64,000 bases of DNA from Patiria pectinifera (lineage: Eukaryota > Echinodermata > Asteroidea > Valvatida > Asterinidae): assembly GCA_029964075.1 (NCBI GenBank), contig CM057147.1, forward strand, positions 21,473,513-21,537,512, read 5' to 3'. The first letter of the stretch is position 1. Every line of letters begins with the position of its first letter. A program made the position numbers and the translations under genes. The notes below the pieces were generated by a model. The model saw only the letters and a program-made list of their open reading frames with translations, ran no database searches and was not told where the DNA came from. Positions 1 to 13,168 of the stretch are shown in pieces.

Positions 1-2027
1 ATCTGCCTCGTGCAGAAGAATATGTACCCCCCTCACCGGTTGAAAAGAGAGAGGCTAGTGGGGAGCCTTTAAATCGGTTTCAATCAGGCGCCATCTTGCT
101 TAACGACCGTACTAGTACCGTGATCGATCCACACACTGTGTATGCAATGCGCACGTGTACCTACAGTATCCTGCCCCCAAAGACTGGTTTCTGCCTCCAT
201 AACTATTCGTAGTCAGAGCCACATGTAAGGGATTGGGAACAGTGTACGCGCATCGCCTGGTATACGTACATTGAATAAATACGGAAAAGCGTAGGTGAAC
301 AAGCAAAGTGCATGTCCCACCAAAGAAGGCATGTTGCTAGGCAAAACGCGGTCATGCACCGAGCTCATAGTTTTTTTGGGGGGGGGGAAGAGTAAATGAA
401 TGCTTGAAATTACATATTTTCTTTAAATCTTTTCAATGTCAACCTTACATCTGTGGGCAGTTTTGATAGCAAAATTCCACAGCAGAATTGTCTGACAGAA
501 GACCTGTTCAGTTGTTTGCTGTGAGCGTACACTGCATGAGACACGTAACAAAATTTCTTAAGTTTTTTGGTTGAAATGGAATTTACAATTTCCACACAGT
601 TAACAGACGTTTTGGAAACAAATTCATTGGTGCAACTCCTTCCAGTTGATCAAAATCAAGAAACTTTGGATTTCCCAGTTTATCCACTTCTTTTCTCCAT
701 GTCTGTTTAAGGCCCCCCCCACCACCAAATGTACCCTACCCAATGCAACTTCAAAAAAGTGTAACATTGCCCACAGTGTTAAAGATAAAGGACACTATTT
801 GCAAGACAAATGTGTTTTTCTTCCGATTCAAGGAACAACAATTTACAATAAATCTGAAGCAGGTTATTCAAAAAACTAACCTGTTGAAATTTCAGCTCAA
901 TAAAAGTCATACTGTTTTGAGAAAACTGTGAAAATAAACTTTGTTTTTCTTGATGCAAAGCATAGGTTTCCATTGATGGTTTGGTCCCTGAGCCATCGCA
1001 AGAAAATAATCGTAATTCCTGTTTTCTCAACAACAGAAAATCAGCATACTACTACTAGGCGCAATGATTTAACAGAATGCGTGATCCTTAATATTTACTT
1101 TTACAATCAAGTCAGATATTTCATGATATTTTGACAGTTTCATTTTTGAATGCTCGCCAATGGAGTCATTTTACCTTTGAAACAGTCACTACACTGTGTG
1201 TGCTCTCACTCAGTGACAGCCCCACATGTGTGTACACCTCAATGTGGCGTAAACCTGCAGTGCTCTACAAAGACTTGATTTATTTTCATGACAAGCTGCA
1301 AAAATGTGCCAACAAGCCACTGTTAGCCTTCTTTTATCCAACCATCACGTAGTTGATGACAGACAATGGGCCTGTGTGATTTAATGCCAGGTGTCATTGG
1401 GCTTTTCACACCTACCAATGCTGCCATGTGATCCAGAGGCCAATAAAAAGATAAGTTACGGTCTCTGTTAAGACATCGTTCCTCCCTGTAAAGGTTTTTT
1501 AAAAGTCTTGTAGCAATTTTTCAATCAGCGCGCCAAGGGGATCTGTTGCAAATATTTCAGAGATTCCTCCGAAATCCCCGGTTAATATCTTGCACTATTT
1601 TCTTCCTCAGTGAGGCTGTTACATCTTCACTGAAAGTATAAGGCATAATTCACAACCAGACTTGAGCCTTCACAGTTTCTGCCTAAAGCCTTAGAATAAC
1701 ACAGACTTTGACATGTATCCCCCTCACTATAAAGGAGGGGGGGAAAGGAGAACTTTTACATCAGAATCGCACAATTAAAGGTGACAATCATGGCGTGACC
1801 TCATGATTGTTGGCTGGCTGGGTTGGGCTTGGCAGTGTTGGGTGTAACATGCAGTAAGTTTGTGATTTGACCGTGACCCTACATCTTGGCAAGAACTTCC
1901 CCCTAAGTACCTGCATGGCTGCTCACTGACTCAACGTCCCAGATTGAGGTACATGTACTGTACCGTGCTTGGACAAAAGTTCAGCGAGACTTCTTTTTTT
2001 TTATTCCATTGTAAAATACAGAATTGT
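1..2027. other. no gene recognised
   Basis: AT-rich sequence with no recognisable exon or RNA gene. Positions about 885-1045 look like an inverted, decayed copy of a dispersed repeat also present near 4588-4830 and 35690-35930; the shared part centres on words of the type CTGAGCTGAAATTTCAACA. Short C and G runs occur near 373 and 711. Open frames here are short and lack domain signatures. Confidence 0.6.
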
Positions 2028-2035
2028 GTCAAAAT

Positions 2036-2494
2036 TAGGACTGTCCAATTTCGAATAATTTAGTATTCGATTTAGTCGAAACTGCATTTGCCCTAACAGT
2101 CGGATATATTCGAAACTGCCAGCTGCAACTGTGTGACGCACCGGTCAAAAGTTGCACGCAGAGCGCGGCAGTTAAAATTTGCATGCTGCGATCAATATTA
2201 TAGGCCACTGGGAGTTTTGCAGTAAGTATTTTATCACTGTCAAGGGCTTTAACCTGCTAGGAGGATGGGAACTATGAATTGCCATCGACAACAAAGTTAC
2301 CGTCGACAAAAACAAGTGGCACAGACAATAAAGGACCTTAACTTTACGCTGAAATAACATCCCAGTCGTGTGTGTGCGCATGTGTGCATAGTTTTTTTGT
2401 TTTGGAATATGCAAACTGGCAAAAAACTATTCAAATATTCAATTGATGATCAAATATTTTATTTAAATATTCGGTGTATTAGGGGCAGCCTCTA
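2036..2494. mobile_element. non-autonomous hAT-like element, family A
   Basis: A 459-bp element beginning TAGGACTGTCC and ending GGGGCAGCCTCTA. It is flanked by an 8-bp target-site duplication with one mismatch: GTCAAAAT at 2028-2035 and GTCAAGAT at 2495-2502. The interior is rich in TATTCGAATA-type palindromes. An 8-bp duplication and TAG-type termini are the hallmarks of hAT transposons. A longer, oppositely oriented relative lies at 47362-48189. No transposase frame is present, so it depended on an element elsewhere. Confidence 0.72.
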
Positions 2495-2555
2495 GTCAAG
2501 ATGAGTATTACCCTAAGACAGTATTACCCTAACCTGGACTCATTGTAGCTCAGAG

Positions 2556-2660
2556 TAAAATAATAATAATAATAATAATAATAACGGAGTCTTATATAGC
2601 GCACGTACATGTATCTACCAACAATTAGGTACTCAAGGCGCTGGTTATTATGTCTATTAT
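2556..2660 (-). repeat. L2/CR1-type LINE or SINE 3' tail with (ATT)n
   Basis: Read on the minus strand this gives AGCGCCTTGAGT, a spacer, GCGCTATATAAGACTCC and then an ATT microsatellite. That is the conserved 3' tail layout of L2/CR1-clade non-LTR retrotransposons and the SINEs that borrow it. The (AAT)n run on the + strand spans about 2560-2584. Only the tail is present. A related tail on the + strand is at 16968-17046. Confidence 0.55.
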
Positions 2661-3651
2661 TAAAGAAAGGTAAATAAAGTATATGAGAAATATGAGACCC
2701 ATTATGTAGCACCTTATAAGGGTTGACAAGGTGCCATTTGAAAAGAATGTTGTTCTAAGTAGGCCCCATAGCAGAAAATTTTGCTCAATACATTTAGTAT
2801 GTCCCCTTTTGGCAAGGACTTTGGTTTGTGTGTATCCTGTAATAAAGAATTTTGTGTTTACACTGCACATTGTCTGGGCAGACGTTCTTTGCTTAATATG
2901 ATCACCAGCAGACCTTATATTCCCATCATCTGGAAAAACGGCTTTATCTTGAATCAATCTATTTGCAAATTCATTTGTGGCACATCCATTGTTAATGCAA
3001 AAAAAACAACGTATCCCCTTTACGGCACTGAGATTGCTAATTTGTGCCGCGTAGAAATTGCACACATTTTGGCAGTCTGGTGCAAATTGTGTCAACTGTA
3101 TTCAATTTGTGCTTGCAAATGAACCCATAGACCAGTTTTACTGTTGAGAGGTCTCTAGCTCATGTGCAGCTTACATTTATTATGCAGCCAATTCCCACAG
3201 CTGCATTTCTATTAATCTGAACCCTAGACCCAGTTTGGCTCTTAATGGTTTCCATGTGTGCTGAACCAGAAGTACTTCATGTGCTTAAAAGCAAACTAAG
3301 TACACATGTATGTTGTGAGACAGCTGAATGTTGTTTGTAGACCAGTGTCTGAACACATGTACTGGTACAAATTAACGAATGTTCGTTAAGAGGGTTAATT
3401 AAAAAAAAAGTGCACTGAGTTACGCCGGCATGTTTGTTAGGCATACTGGTACATGTATACATACGTACGTGTATCATCCAAAATTTGAAGCTTCAATCCA
3501 GGTCCAACCAGAGACTTTTCTACTGGGCATGGATCTGGGTATAAGGTGTGTGATGTTTTGGTGTTTGAAGACAGATAAAAGGTTGCGATGGAGTGAAAAA
3601 AAGGAGATCTTCTTGATGATCCCACAAAGGTCCCCGACTCCAGATCTGCAC

Positions 3652-4147
3652 TAGCAGTGTGCATTTACTGGTTTGGGAACCAGGTACCCTATTGAAGTAC
3701 ATGTAAAACATGGGTACCCTACTAGTACCTTTAAAAGATGGTCTTATCAAAAATGAAGATGACCAAAATAACCACATCCTGGTAATTTCCCTCTGTTGTC
3801 AGGAACTCTTGTCCTTAACAAAAGTTGACAGTGTGAATATTGGCGGTGTCTGAAGCACTTAATACAATGTAGTTTTATGGTGTAAATTGCAACTTTTACG
3901 AGCGTCATCTGTCACCTGTTCAAATGCAAATAAACGTGAAATCGGTTTTGGTTTTCCATGTATGATGTAGCCTGGTTTTCATTTTGAAAAATTCCCCACA
4001 AATGGCATTCAAAACCATTCTTTTTCATGGTCTGAGGAGTTACTAAGTAATTTGTAAAGTTGGTTACGGGTACCTGATCCCATAATCTGCCATTTCCTGA
4101 CATCAGGGGGCGGGTACTTGGGTACCGGGTTCCGAGGCACACCCCTA
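3652..4147. mobile_element. non-autonomous hAT-like element, family B, copy 1
   Basis: A 496-bp element with ends TAGCAGTGTGC and GCACACCCCTA, i.e. inverted repeats with two mismatches in the first 11 bases. It is flanked by the 8-bp duplication ATCTGCAC (3644-3651) / GTCTGCAC (4148-4155), one mismatch. The subterminal regions are rich in GGTACC palindromes. The right half matches the left half of the element at 11434-11815 in inverted orientation. The open frame across it (3912-4163, minus) is a chance frame in the repeat. Confidence 0.8.
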
Positions 4148-4587
4148 GTCTGCACTCAACCACAATGGGATACTACAGGTATCGGACCGTATTGATATGT
4201 CTGACTTCCTGACATATATTGAAAATTACAGGAAATATACAAATCGTTCAGGCATTCTTGTTATTAATGGCCTTGGCAGCTTTTCTAAACTGCTTTTTAG
4301 GTACCAAATCTTGCATGACCAAAGTGAGTATTGTTATCCCTCGAATTCTGCTCACAGTAAGCCATTAAAAAAATCTTTGGATACACAGTCAGCCCTAGAA
4401 AGTGTTCATATTTGCTTTCAGTATGATTGAACTGAGTGCACTTCAACTTGGCGTGGTTTGAGTTTCACAAAGTTGTGCAGGAGTAGAGAACAAATATTTA
4501 GGCAACATCCATCATTTGCATTTATCCGAAATGTAACCTACCAAATTATTATAAAAAAAACTGACTTGGATTAAAAATCCTACTGCT

Positions 4588-4835
4588 ACTAAACACCCTC
4601 TGAAATTATTCCGTCTGGCTTGCTGTCATTTAGAAGAAATCAAGAAATGTCAGGTGATTTCCGATGATCAGTTGATTGACTGATTTTCGGAGTGAAGTTT
4701 GCCATTGACAATATTGTGTTTCATGATCAAAAGGTTGTACAGGGTTTTTCACTTTTTTCCTCAAAAAAGTGTAATCCACTGAGCTGAAACTTCAACAGTT
4801 CAGGTTTTGAACATTCTCCTTTGGATTTTGAGTGG
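4588..4835. repeat. dispersed repeat, related to 35690-35935
   Basis: Shares AAACACCCTCTGAAATTATT, then a diverged interior, then CCACTGAGCTGAAACTTCAA with the segment at 35690-35935, in the same order and orientation. About 885-1045 appears to be an inverted partial copy. No clear termini or target duplication were found, so the class is unknown. Confidence 0.45.
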
Positions 4836-7800
4836 TGTTATTATTGGAAATGAACAAAATGTACACGTATAAACAGAAATGATCCCTGTAGGCCTAGGGC
4901 CTGTGCTCTTAAGTTGGCAAAGGATGTTAGACGTGTCGCACTGATTGCCAGAAAAGTTTATCCAACTGTACGGGGGTCAGGATCACTGTCAGTGTCTGTG
5001 TATGTAGTCAAAAAAGTCTTTGACTGAAAGTCAATAGCTATACCATTAGTATTCATTGCAAGGAGAAGTCTGATACAAGGTACGCACTGCGCGTGTGTGA
5101 GAGAGAGAATATGTCACCTTGCAGATTCACATGAATACAAACTGCCTCGTCACGGGGAATCAGAAGGCTCTCCGATTATTTTCCTTTAGATTCAACAGAC
5201 TCGCTATCGATCTTGGGCCTGGGAAGATCCACTGCTGGTGCGGCCCGTTCAGCCAAGCCGCGCGATATCTGCTGCCATTCCCATGAACCCCTTCTCCCGT
5301 TCGCCAATATTTACCCTCGGTTATCATATCACAACTCAAATACCAATATCGGGCTGATCATCCGCGTCTTTTGGCCGGCTGTGCATATCTGCACATACGA
5401 GAACGCCAATACCTTGAGAACACTCCTTGAAATTATTAGCATTTTGGTTTGGTTTTCGTCAAAGTGCACACTTTAGTTGAGGTTTCCATTGGAACGCAAA
5501 CACACTTTATACATAAATAGTACACTTGTTTGGTCATCATTCAGGGATGTATATTTTCATCGTTATTATTAGTTTTTATGGCACACGGATGTACTTTTTT
5601 GTGTATAATTGTCTTCTTCTTTTTAATCTGGAAAAAAAATAGTGAATTTGCATTTTTTTTATTTATAAGATACAAGAAACTGTCTCTGCCACATCGTTAC
5701 TTTTATTCCTCTGTCACATGTCAATATGTGCATTCCTTCATCTTTAAAAAAAAAATGCCCAAAGTTTTCCAATACTGCAGAAAATGAGCTTTCATGCTCA
5801 AATATAGAGAAGTTATGGCAAACTTTAGATTTGATTGCATTGAAGAGAGTCAATAAGGCAAACACTCACTGAAAATATATTTTTTTCTGTGAGTATTTTC
5901 CCTCATAGTCAGATGCACCAGTCATTGTACACTCGTACATTGCATAATCCTCCATTTCTGACTAATACACAAGGTTTCTCAGAACTTTGAGAAAGGTTAT
6001 GGCAACTTTTAAATGATTACATTGAAGAGTGTTTGTTGGGAATTTTAACACTCACTGAATCATTGTAATATAGCAAATAGCCACCAAATTCATTCTGAAT
6101 TTTGTTTTCTTTGAAAAGAATAAATAAATTTAAAAGAAGTAACAACCTCAATGTATTGAGAATTCTGTATTTGCAACTACTTCAAGCTACATGTCAGATT
6201 TCTTTCTTCTGTTTTCCACCGGTGCACGCTCAGCAGGGTGTGCCTTTTAACTAGCTGTTGTTTCCCAGGATACCAGGGACAAACAGGCCTACCTGTGCAA
6301 CTGGTCCACCCCAAATTGGCCAGTTGTATTTATAGAAATTCAAAGACAAGAAAGGAAAATGGGGGCCTGTTTACTTGTCAATTCTAACATGTGTCCCGGA
6401 TACAGTAGTGTGTGTTTTCAGGTGCGTTCTGGTGGCTATTGGCCCGATACCCAGATTTTGTGTACGCTTTTGTCTCACTGAGGGTCCAATGTACGAAGGT
6501 TGCACATTCCACCGGCCCACTCTTGTAGAATTGTTGCCTTGTGTTTTTCTGTGACTGACTTTGCAAATCAGTAGCTATAGTTCTCTTTTGTAATAATTGG
6601 GCAGGAGGTTCGTATTTGGTTTGCAATTGTTAGAATGTAGTCCATTATTGGTATTTAAAAGGGTTATCATATGTAATGATGTTTGGAATATAGGCCTAAA
6701 TGGAGTCCTACACATTTTTAAAACCTCTATTAATACCGGTATCTCTTGATGTTGTACGTGACTTTTAGGACAAAGCTGCATGAATTTTCTTTCCAAAATG
6801 TTGAAAATCACCGTTTGGAGTTTGGAATAAATGTCTTTGTTTGTTGGGTGTTATTCCTTTTAAATTGCCAAAATAAGTATGATAAAGTTTTGCAGCGTGA
6901 TTGTGTTTAAAAACTTGAAGTTATTGGTACCGGTGTGCGCCCCTTTACTTTTGTACAATATACATGTCCTTTTAATCTGAACTGTCAGTGAAGACAATCT
7001 GTTCCCCAGTTTTGTCAATTTCCACGCCCCTTCCATCCCCCTGCCACGTGTAATACACTCTTCACCCTAGCCTCCACTTTCCCCATTCTTAAAACTCTGG
7101 ATTCCTATATTTGGGGCAAGGGGTGCCCCTTGGTGTCCCCCCCCCCCTCCCCCTAGTAATGACCCTTCTCCTGTTGTGCACACTTGCTCACCTTCAGTTT
7201 TCCTGTCTGCCCCACCCCTATTTCCAAACCTGGTGTCACATGGCATTAGCCTCACCTCAGCCCCCTCCACAGACCCCCTTGGCTGTCAATGCATCTGTTG
7301 CCTGGTCTTGGCGAGCCCTCTCTGTCCCCTTCACAGAATTACATACACATGTATACATTCTGTGAATCAGGAAACCCCTATTTTCATTCCAGCATAACCA
7401 GTTTGAAGGCATACATTTCCAAGCAGCGTTCAGGAATGTTTCACAAAATAAATTGGAGATTCGTACAATTTTTGTATACATGTACATTGTAGATACTTTA
7501 CTTTTTTTTTAAATCCATGTAGTATTGTGTTGCATTATTACATTTGTACGTCAGCCATTTCAGTGCAAAAATAAAGACCAAAATAGGAAACAAATATACA
7601 CACGTAGTTTTGATATCCTGTTAGACCATAGAATTTGTCCAACAATTTATTGAGACTGACATTGCTGGTGTATTGTGTACATGTACATGTCAAGTCTGCA
7701 TTGAGGCGGAATAATATTTTTTTGTACAACTATATGTATTTAAAAAAATCGAATACATGTTCTTGTGTAGTCTGTCTGTTATGGTGTAAGGTATTGGTGC

Positions 7801-10366
7801 TTAAGAACAGTTAGACTTTGTTGAAGTTTTTTTAGTACAAGTCTGATATTATCTGAACTAGTAAAAGTCAGTTGCTAGGTGTAGATTATTTATAATGTCT
7901 TGCCGGTTCCATAATTAATTCCTCTGGCTTGTGCGATAAGGAGTATACTGTATTTTTTAGGCAATCACTGCAAAGAATAAATTGGCTGTTGTATTTTTAA
8001 TATTGTAATTGGCAGTTTAGCGCCATCGGCACTTGAAAAAAAATAATAATGAAATTCTTCTGTGTGTACAATAATTATGTGGTGAGCCAATGCACCATTG
8101 AACTGAATGACCAGGAAATACTTGATATTATCCCTGGGATTCTGTAAGGGATTGAACAGAACCAACAACCTAATCCTTCACCAGTCTACATGTACTAAGT
8201 TGCCATTCCCATACACAGTCTGGCTTTGCTGTGAATTGAATCAGCCACAAAAAAAATCTAAACCACGGGCTAATGAGGTTTACTTCAACCAACAGTTCAG
8301 CTTTTTGGTTGTCGCCAAGTCCCCATCCAACAATACAGCCCCATTCCAAACTGGTTACCTTGCTCAGGTTGTATGTAACCAACAATGGTATTTATCGGTG
8401 TACTGGAATGATCGTAATCAAAGGACCCTATTGGTACCCGGACTACCCTCCACCCACCACCACTACCATACCACCACTGGGAGAAAAAAAAGGGGGGAAA
8501 AATACCAAGTCTTTTAGCTTTGGACCCCCTGAAAAGGGATATATAGTTTACCGCTGGCTGGTAAACACAGCCATTGATTGGGCCTGTCACTCAAGTTAGT
8601 TGACAGCTGCTGGAGTGTTTTCACAATGCCATGGGCTCAATGGGCCGTTTACAGACTGGTGTGTTGATTGCACTGTGGCTCAGCAGGTTGCAATGGTGTC
8701 TGACCAAAAGAAAAAGCCCTGCCAGGGCCACCAGAAAACTCGCTCTCCCTTAGGTTTTACCATACACACAAGCCAGACATCAGAAGTCACTGCTGTGAAG
8801 TGAAACCAGAAGAGTTTACCCATCTCAGAGATCTATTTACAAAGCCAATCTTGTCAGCCTCAAAAGAAATCCCATTCATCCCCTCTTGTGGACAAACCCT
8901 CCTGTTTTTATCACCTTTCCATAAAGCGTGAACCCCCCCCCCCCTTCTCCCTGTCAGTGGCTACTCCATTTTGTCACACAGTGAAATGATTTCAGACAAA
9001 ATGGAAAAATCTTGTCTGGACAATGGCACTTAAACGCTGGCTGCCGTGTGTTGTTTGTTGGGTGGGTGTTTGCGCTTGGCTTGTTACACATGTAGTCAGT
9101 GACAGTGTTGACATGTACATGTAATTGTTGCCATGAAATTGATTTTGATTGAGGCTGTATCGATCTCGTTCATATTAACACTCATCCATGCAGCTTTTAT
9201 TGCTGTACACTTAAACAGATGCTTGGTTTAGTTCAAATATTTTTTCAAGTGATCAATGGCACTATTAACTTTCTCTTTAAACGGATATTAAAAGAGCACC
9301 ATACTATTCAAGCAAGCGATCCTTATTGATACAGGTGTAAAAAATCTCTTTACAAAAATAAATGGGTGTTGTTGCTGTTGCGCCCTCTATCGCTAGAAGC
9401 TTGAAAATGGCAGTCCTAAAAATGTAACAGTCTTACAAAAGTTAACTTCACTGTATGTGTATCTCACATGATACCTTTTGAAAATTTTAGTCCTTTTAAA
9501 ATGTACAATTCATTTTTGTAGTTTCATGTACGGTACATTGTACCGGGTATAGGGCCTGAACTACACGTACCGTACATGGAAATATTTAGAATAATTATTG
9601 GGATTTGATGAAAATAACAGTTACTGCATATTTATATTTCTGCTTTGAATATATCGAAGCGACATGTACAATAGAAACTTGATATACGTGTATGAGAGTT
9701 AATTTAATATAATGAGATTTTATTGATAAAATGAGAGCTAGTCGGTGTACAAATGTAGGTAGGAAAAGGTACCAGCATGGATCTGTTTGAGACAGATGCT
9801 GTGGCTTTGGATATTGTAATAACAAAGTTAAAATTAAAACTGGGTATTTTAATAATGCATAATTCGTAGTTATCACAATGTACATGAAGATATTAAAAAG
9901 CATAGCGAATGCAAGAGCTGACCTGAGAAATTACTTTTTGATATTGTATTAATTGGTTAAATTGTATTACTTTCTGAGCACTATAGACATCATTAATAAA
10001 GTTATATCCATAAAAATTTTAAAATGGGATATTGTGACGTGTTTGCAGTATAGGCGGACATGTATTTATAGCATGTGGACATGACAAATGCCCCGCTAGA
10101 CTGTCGAGATAGCATTTCTTTATTGTTCACACTTCCCTTTTGATATTGTATGATTTTTTCTCCTCGTATCGACCTCTCGCTATCAGGCCATGATAACTAA
10201 ACCAAATGGAGTCTGCAGCATAGTTCCCACCTAAACTCAGTGGTATCGGCCACTATCAAGATGCAAACTGAAGATCAGTTAAGGCAGGTTTTTTATTTTT
10301 TCCATTTGTTCGGCAGCAATTCTTTATAGGGATCTCATACAGAAGTTGTTTCCTACACATTTTTGA
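4836..10366. other. no gene recognised
   Basis: Unique-looking AT-rich DNA with no supported exon. A GC-richer patch at 5190-5400 contains an 87-codon open frame from 5213 without family features, and a longer frame at 8107-8517 (136 codons) also has no recognisable domain or flanking splice logic. Pyrimidine-rich runs occur at 7020-7160 and 8925-8950, and ACATGTACATGT palindromes at about 7680 and 9110. Confidence 0.55.
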
Positions 10367-10370
10367 TTAA

Positions 10371-11052
10371 AGAGACACTGGGTCCTAGAACTGGGTCCTT
10401 ATTCCTGTGTTATGCGCGCGTGAACGAATTTCGTGGTCCACTTTTGCGACCTCAAAAATTCGAGCTGTTTTGATGCTAGTTGTGATTTCATCCGTAAAGT
10501 GATTTGCCTTTTGCGGGACACTGGGTCCTAGAACAGCCCGATTGGGCTACAAACGCGCTTTGAATGAAATGATGTTAATCTGAAAGCACATTTAAAAGTA
10601 GGATATAAACATCCACACAATTATCCTTTCAAAACTGGGCGTTTTTGTGTTATTCCTGTATTATGCGTGCGGGAACGAATTTCGGGGTCCACTTTTGCGA
10701 CCCCAAAAATTTGAGCTGTTTTGATGCTAGTTGTGATTTCATCCGTAAAGTGATTCGCCTTTTGCGGATGTGTAAGAAACCATATTTTGTGCGTTGGTGA
10801 TTGGTCACCTCGCGCTGTTCGCGAGCACGGTGCTGTGTATACATATCGTACGTACATTGACTGAAAGTGAAAAATACAGGAAAAGCGTATTCGTACTCCG
10901 TCGTGTCTGATGTAAGCAACCAACATTTGTTTTTGTTTTTCTCAAGAATGGTAAGATATTAGGTTGGTTTCCTTTGAACTAGATGTTTGAAATAGGATTT
11001 ATAAACGATCCAAAACATGAATTTTTCAGGGATTTCAGGACCTAGTGCCCCT
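10371..11052. mobile_element. TTAA-flanked non-autonomous DNA element (piggyBac/Kolobok type)
   Basis: A 682-bp element flanked by TTAA at 10367-10370 and 11053-11056. Its ends are inverted repeats: AGAGACACTGGGTCCTAGAA on the left and, read inward from the right, AGGGGCACTAGGTCCTGAAA. TTAA target duplications are specific to piggyBac and Kolobok superfamilies. Inside, about 120 bases at 10400-10520 (GAACGAATTTCGTGGTCCAC...) are repeated at about 10650-10768, and an extra copy of the terminal GACACTGGGTCCTAGAAC lies at 10497-10515, indicating internal duplication or self-insertion. No transposase is encoded. Confidence 0.72.
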
Positions 11053-11433
11053 TTAAATAAAGTACAAAGGGAATATTACTGTGTTTCACTTTTCAGTGAA
11101 TATACATGTGATAATCCAGATTTGACAAGTTTTCTTTTGTAATGAATTGTTGGCCGCTTGCGTGCAAAACACATAGAGGGTAGCAATGAAATTTAAAATA
11201 ACGTTACTGTTCTGAAGTAAGTCATACAACTCAAAAAATGTTGAACTGCCCCAAGTTTTATATTAATTTTGTTATGCTCCACTCTTTGTGCAATTTTAAA
11301 GTTTCAATTTTTTTCAATTGTATGAAGCATAGCAGATTGCACAGTCAATATCCCCAATGGAATTGTGTACATTTTATGCTCTTTTAAGTAGAATTTAAAA
11401 AGTCCCATCTTGATAGACATACATACATGGAAT

Positions 11434-11815
11434 TAGGGGTGTGCATCGGAACCGGGAACCCAACCGCTGATGTCAGGAGCCAGTTTTAGAATATGGGATC
11501 AGGTACCCGTAACCAACGTTACAAATTACTTAGCTACTTCTCAGACAATGAAAAAGAAAGGTTTACGAATGTCAATTGTTGGAATTTTCAAAATGAAAAC
11601 CAGGCTATATTGAAAATCAAAACAGATTTCATGTTTATGTGCATTTTAACGTGCAACAGATGATGCTCGCGAAAGTTGCAGTTTAAACCGTAAAGCTATA
11701 AACCCTTCAGACAACTTCCGTTATTTGAGTTTTCAGGTGGGGTTTCTTTTATGGGTACCTGGGTACCCATGTTTTACTTGGGGTACCGGTGCCCGGCTCA
11801 CGTGGTATACCACAT
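11434..11815. mobile_element. non-autonomous hAT-like element, family B, copy 2
   Basis: Begins TAGGGGTGTGCATCGGAACC and is flanked by a perfect 8-bp duplication CATGGAAT (11426-11433 and 11816-11823). Its left part (GGGATCAGGTACCCGTAACC, then AAAATGAAAACCAGGCTA) is the reverse complement of the right part of the element at 3652-4147. The right end is diverged, so the terminal inverted repeat is imperfect, but the duplication fixes the borders. Confidence 0.8.
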
Positions 11816-12043
11816 CATGGAATATGGAACTGACATACATGTGTAGACTGGGTGAGATTTAACCTGCAACAACCAGAACACAGTTTTAGTGCTCTTGTGT
11901 CCAGTATTTTAGGCTGAGTTTTTAATTCTGTTTACTAGTCAGACTTGGAATAGAATTTTATACAAATGCCGCAGTCCTGTAATCAATTTATAATGTCCAC
12001 AAATTTACCATTTACAGTTTTTCTAGCCCTTTTTGCTCTTCTT

Positions 12044-12282
12044 GAAATTAACTGTAAAATACCGGTAATGAGGTTTGGAGGGCGCTCTTATTATAAATCT
12101 TGTTAAAATAATTAAGGGACTCGTGATCCTACTGTTTGACTACTGATAATTATCAGCCAGACTTTTGGAAATTAACTTTAAAATAATGACGTTTGGAAGG
12201 CACTCTTATTATAAATCCTGCTAAAATAATTAAGGGACTCATGATCCTGTACTGTTTGATTACTGATAATTGTCAGCCAGAC
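12044..12282. repeat. two-copy direct tandem duplication of about 117 bp
   Basis: Unit 1 (12044-12162) and unit 2 (12168-12282) both run from GAAATTAACT through CTCTTATTATAAATC and AAAATAATTAAGGGACTC to CAGCCAGAC. They differ by small indels and substitutions. Several hundred bases around show no gene. Confidence 0.85.
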
Positions 12283-12936
12283 AGGAAAACCATCACCCCA
12301 ATCAGGAACCAATTATCACTGCAGTGATTATTATTTCTGCTAATACCTAAATATTGCCACATGTGGACAAGCTTTGTGTTGAAGGCCCTGTTAAAGCAAC
12401 AACCGTCACTGCAGCTTACTGACCCCAAATGGAATCCTGAGGGAATCAAATCAGAGGGTTGTGTTCAGCAAACCCCCCCCCCCCATGCACTCCCATGCAA
12501 CCCCTCCCTCAACCCACACACTTGCCCCCCCCCCCTCCACCCTGTGGATTATATACCTGTTGAAAGGCCAAGGATTCCGGCCTGAGTCATATAGTCTTGA
12601 CTCAATTAACGTAGAATTTAAAATATATATATATATTTGGAAAAGAAATTTTGTTTTGATTTGCTGCAAAGAGGGATCAGTTGTTCAAGGAGTCCAAGTA
12701 CATTTTGCTGCACATTTTGTGGTGGCAATTTTGCTTGTTTTGTTTGACAGTTTGGAAATGTTCATTTGTCTTCCTGTCCTGTTTTGTTGGTTGGTTCAGA
12801 GCCGTATGATTGCCTGGGTAAAAGTTATAAAATATCCTTTTTACCATTTCCATACAATTGCCAGTGTTTACATACTGCACTGCAGAAGTTCTTTCCATTT
12901 TTTCTACTTTGCCCCTTCCTAATTTATCACCATGAT

Positions 12937-12969
12937 CATGGGCGTCCCGAGGGGGAGGGGGCTTGCCTC

Positions 12970-13015
<46 letters not shown>

Positions 13016-13160
13016 GGGAAAAAAGAGGTGCTCTTTATTTGATTTTATTGGGGGGGGGCTCCAATGCTCCTCGGGAAAAAAATAAATAAAAAATATAAAA
13101 TAAAGAAGAAAAAAAAAAGGAAATTTGTTCCCCCTGGAAAAAATGCATGCGACGCCCATG
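12937..13160. mobile_element. short DNA element with GACGCCCATG ends and an A-rich core
   Basis: A 224-bp element with 10-bp inverted termini CATGGGCGTC / GACGCCCATG and a perfect 8-bp target duplication ACCATGAT (12929-12936 and 13161-13168), as for hAT elements. The centre is dominated by long poly(A) and A/G runs (12972-13025 and 13078-13120). The open frames crossing it are lysine- or phenylalanine-rich artefacts of those runs. A terminus of the same type (GACGCCCATG) occurs at 38786-38795. Confidence 0.78.
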
Positions 13161-13168
13161 ACCATGAT

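Noticed and set aside
8107..8517. 136-codon open frame, plus strand
   Set aside because: No recognisable domain, no partner exons, unremarkable composition.
12677..13165. 162-codon minus-strand Phe/Lys-rich frame
   Set aside because: Produced by the A-rich core of the transposon at 12937-13160.
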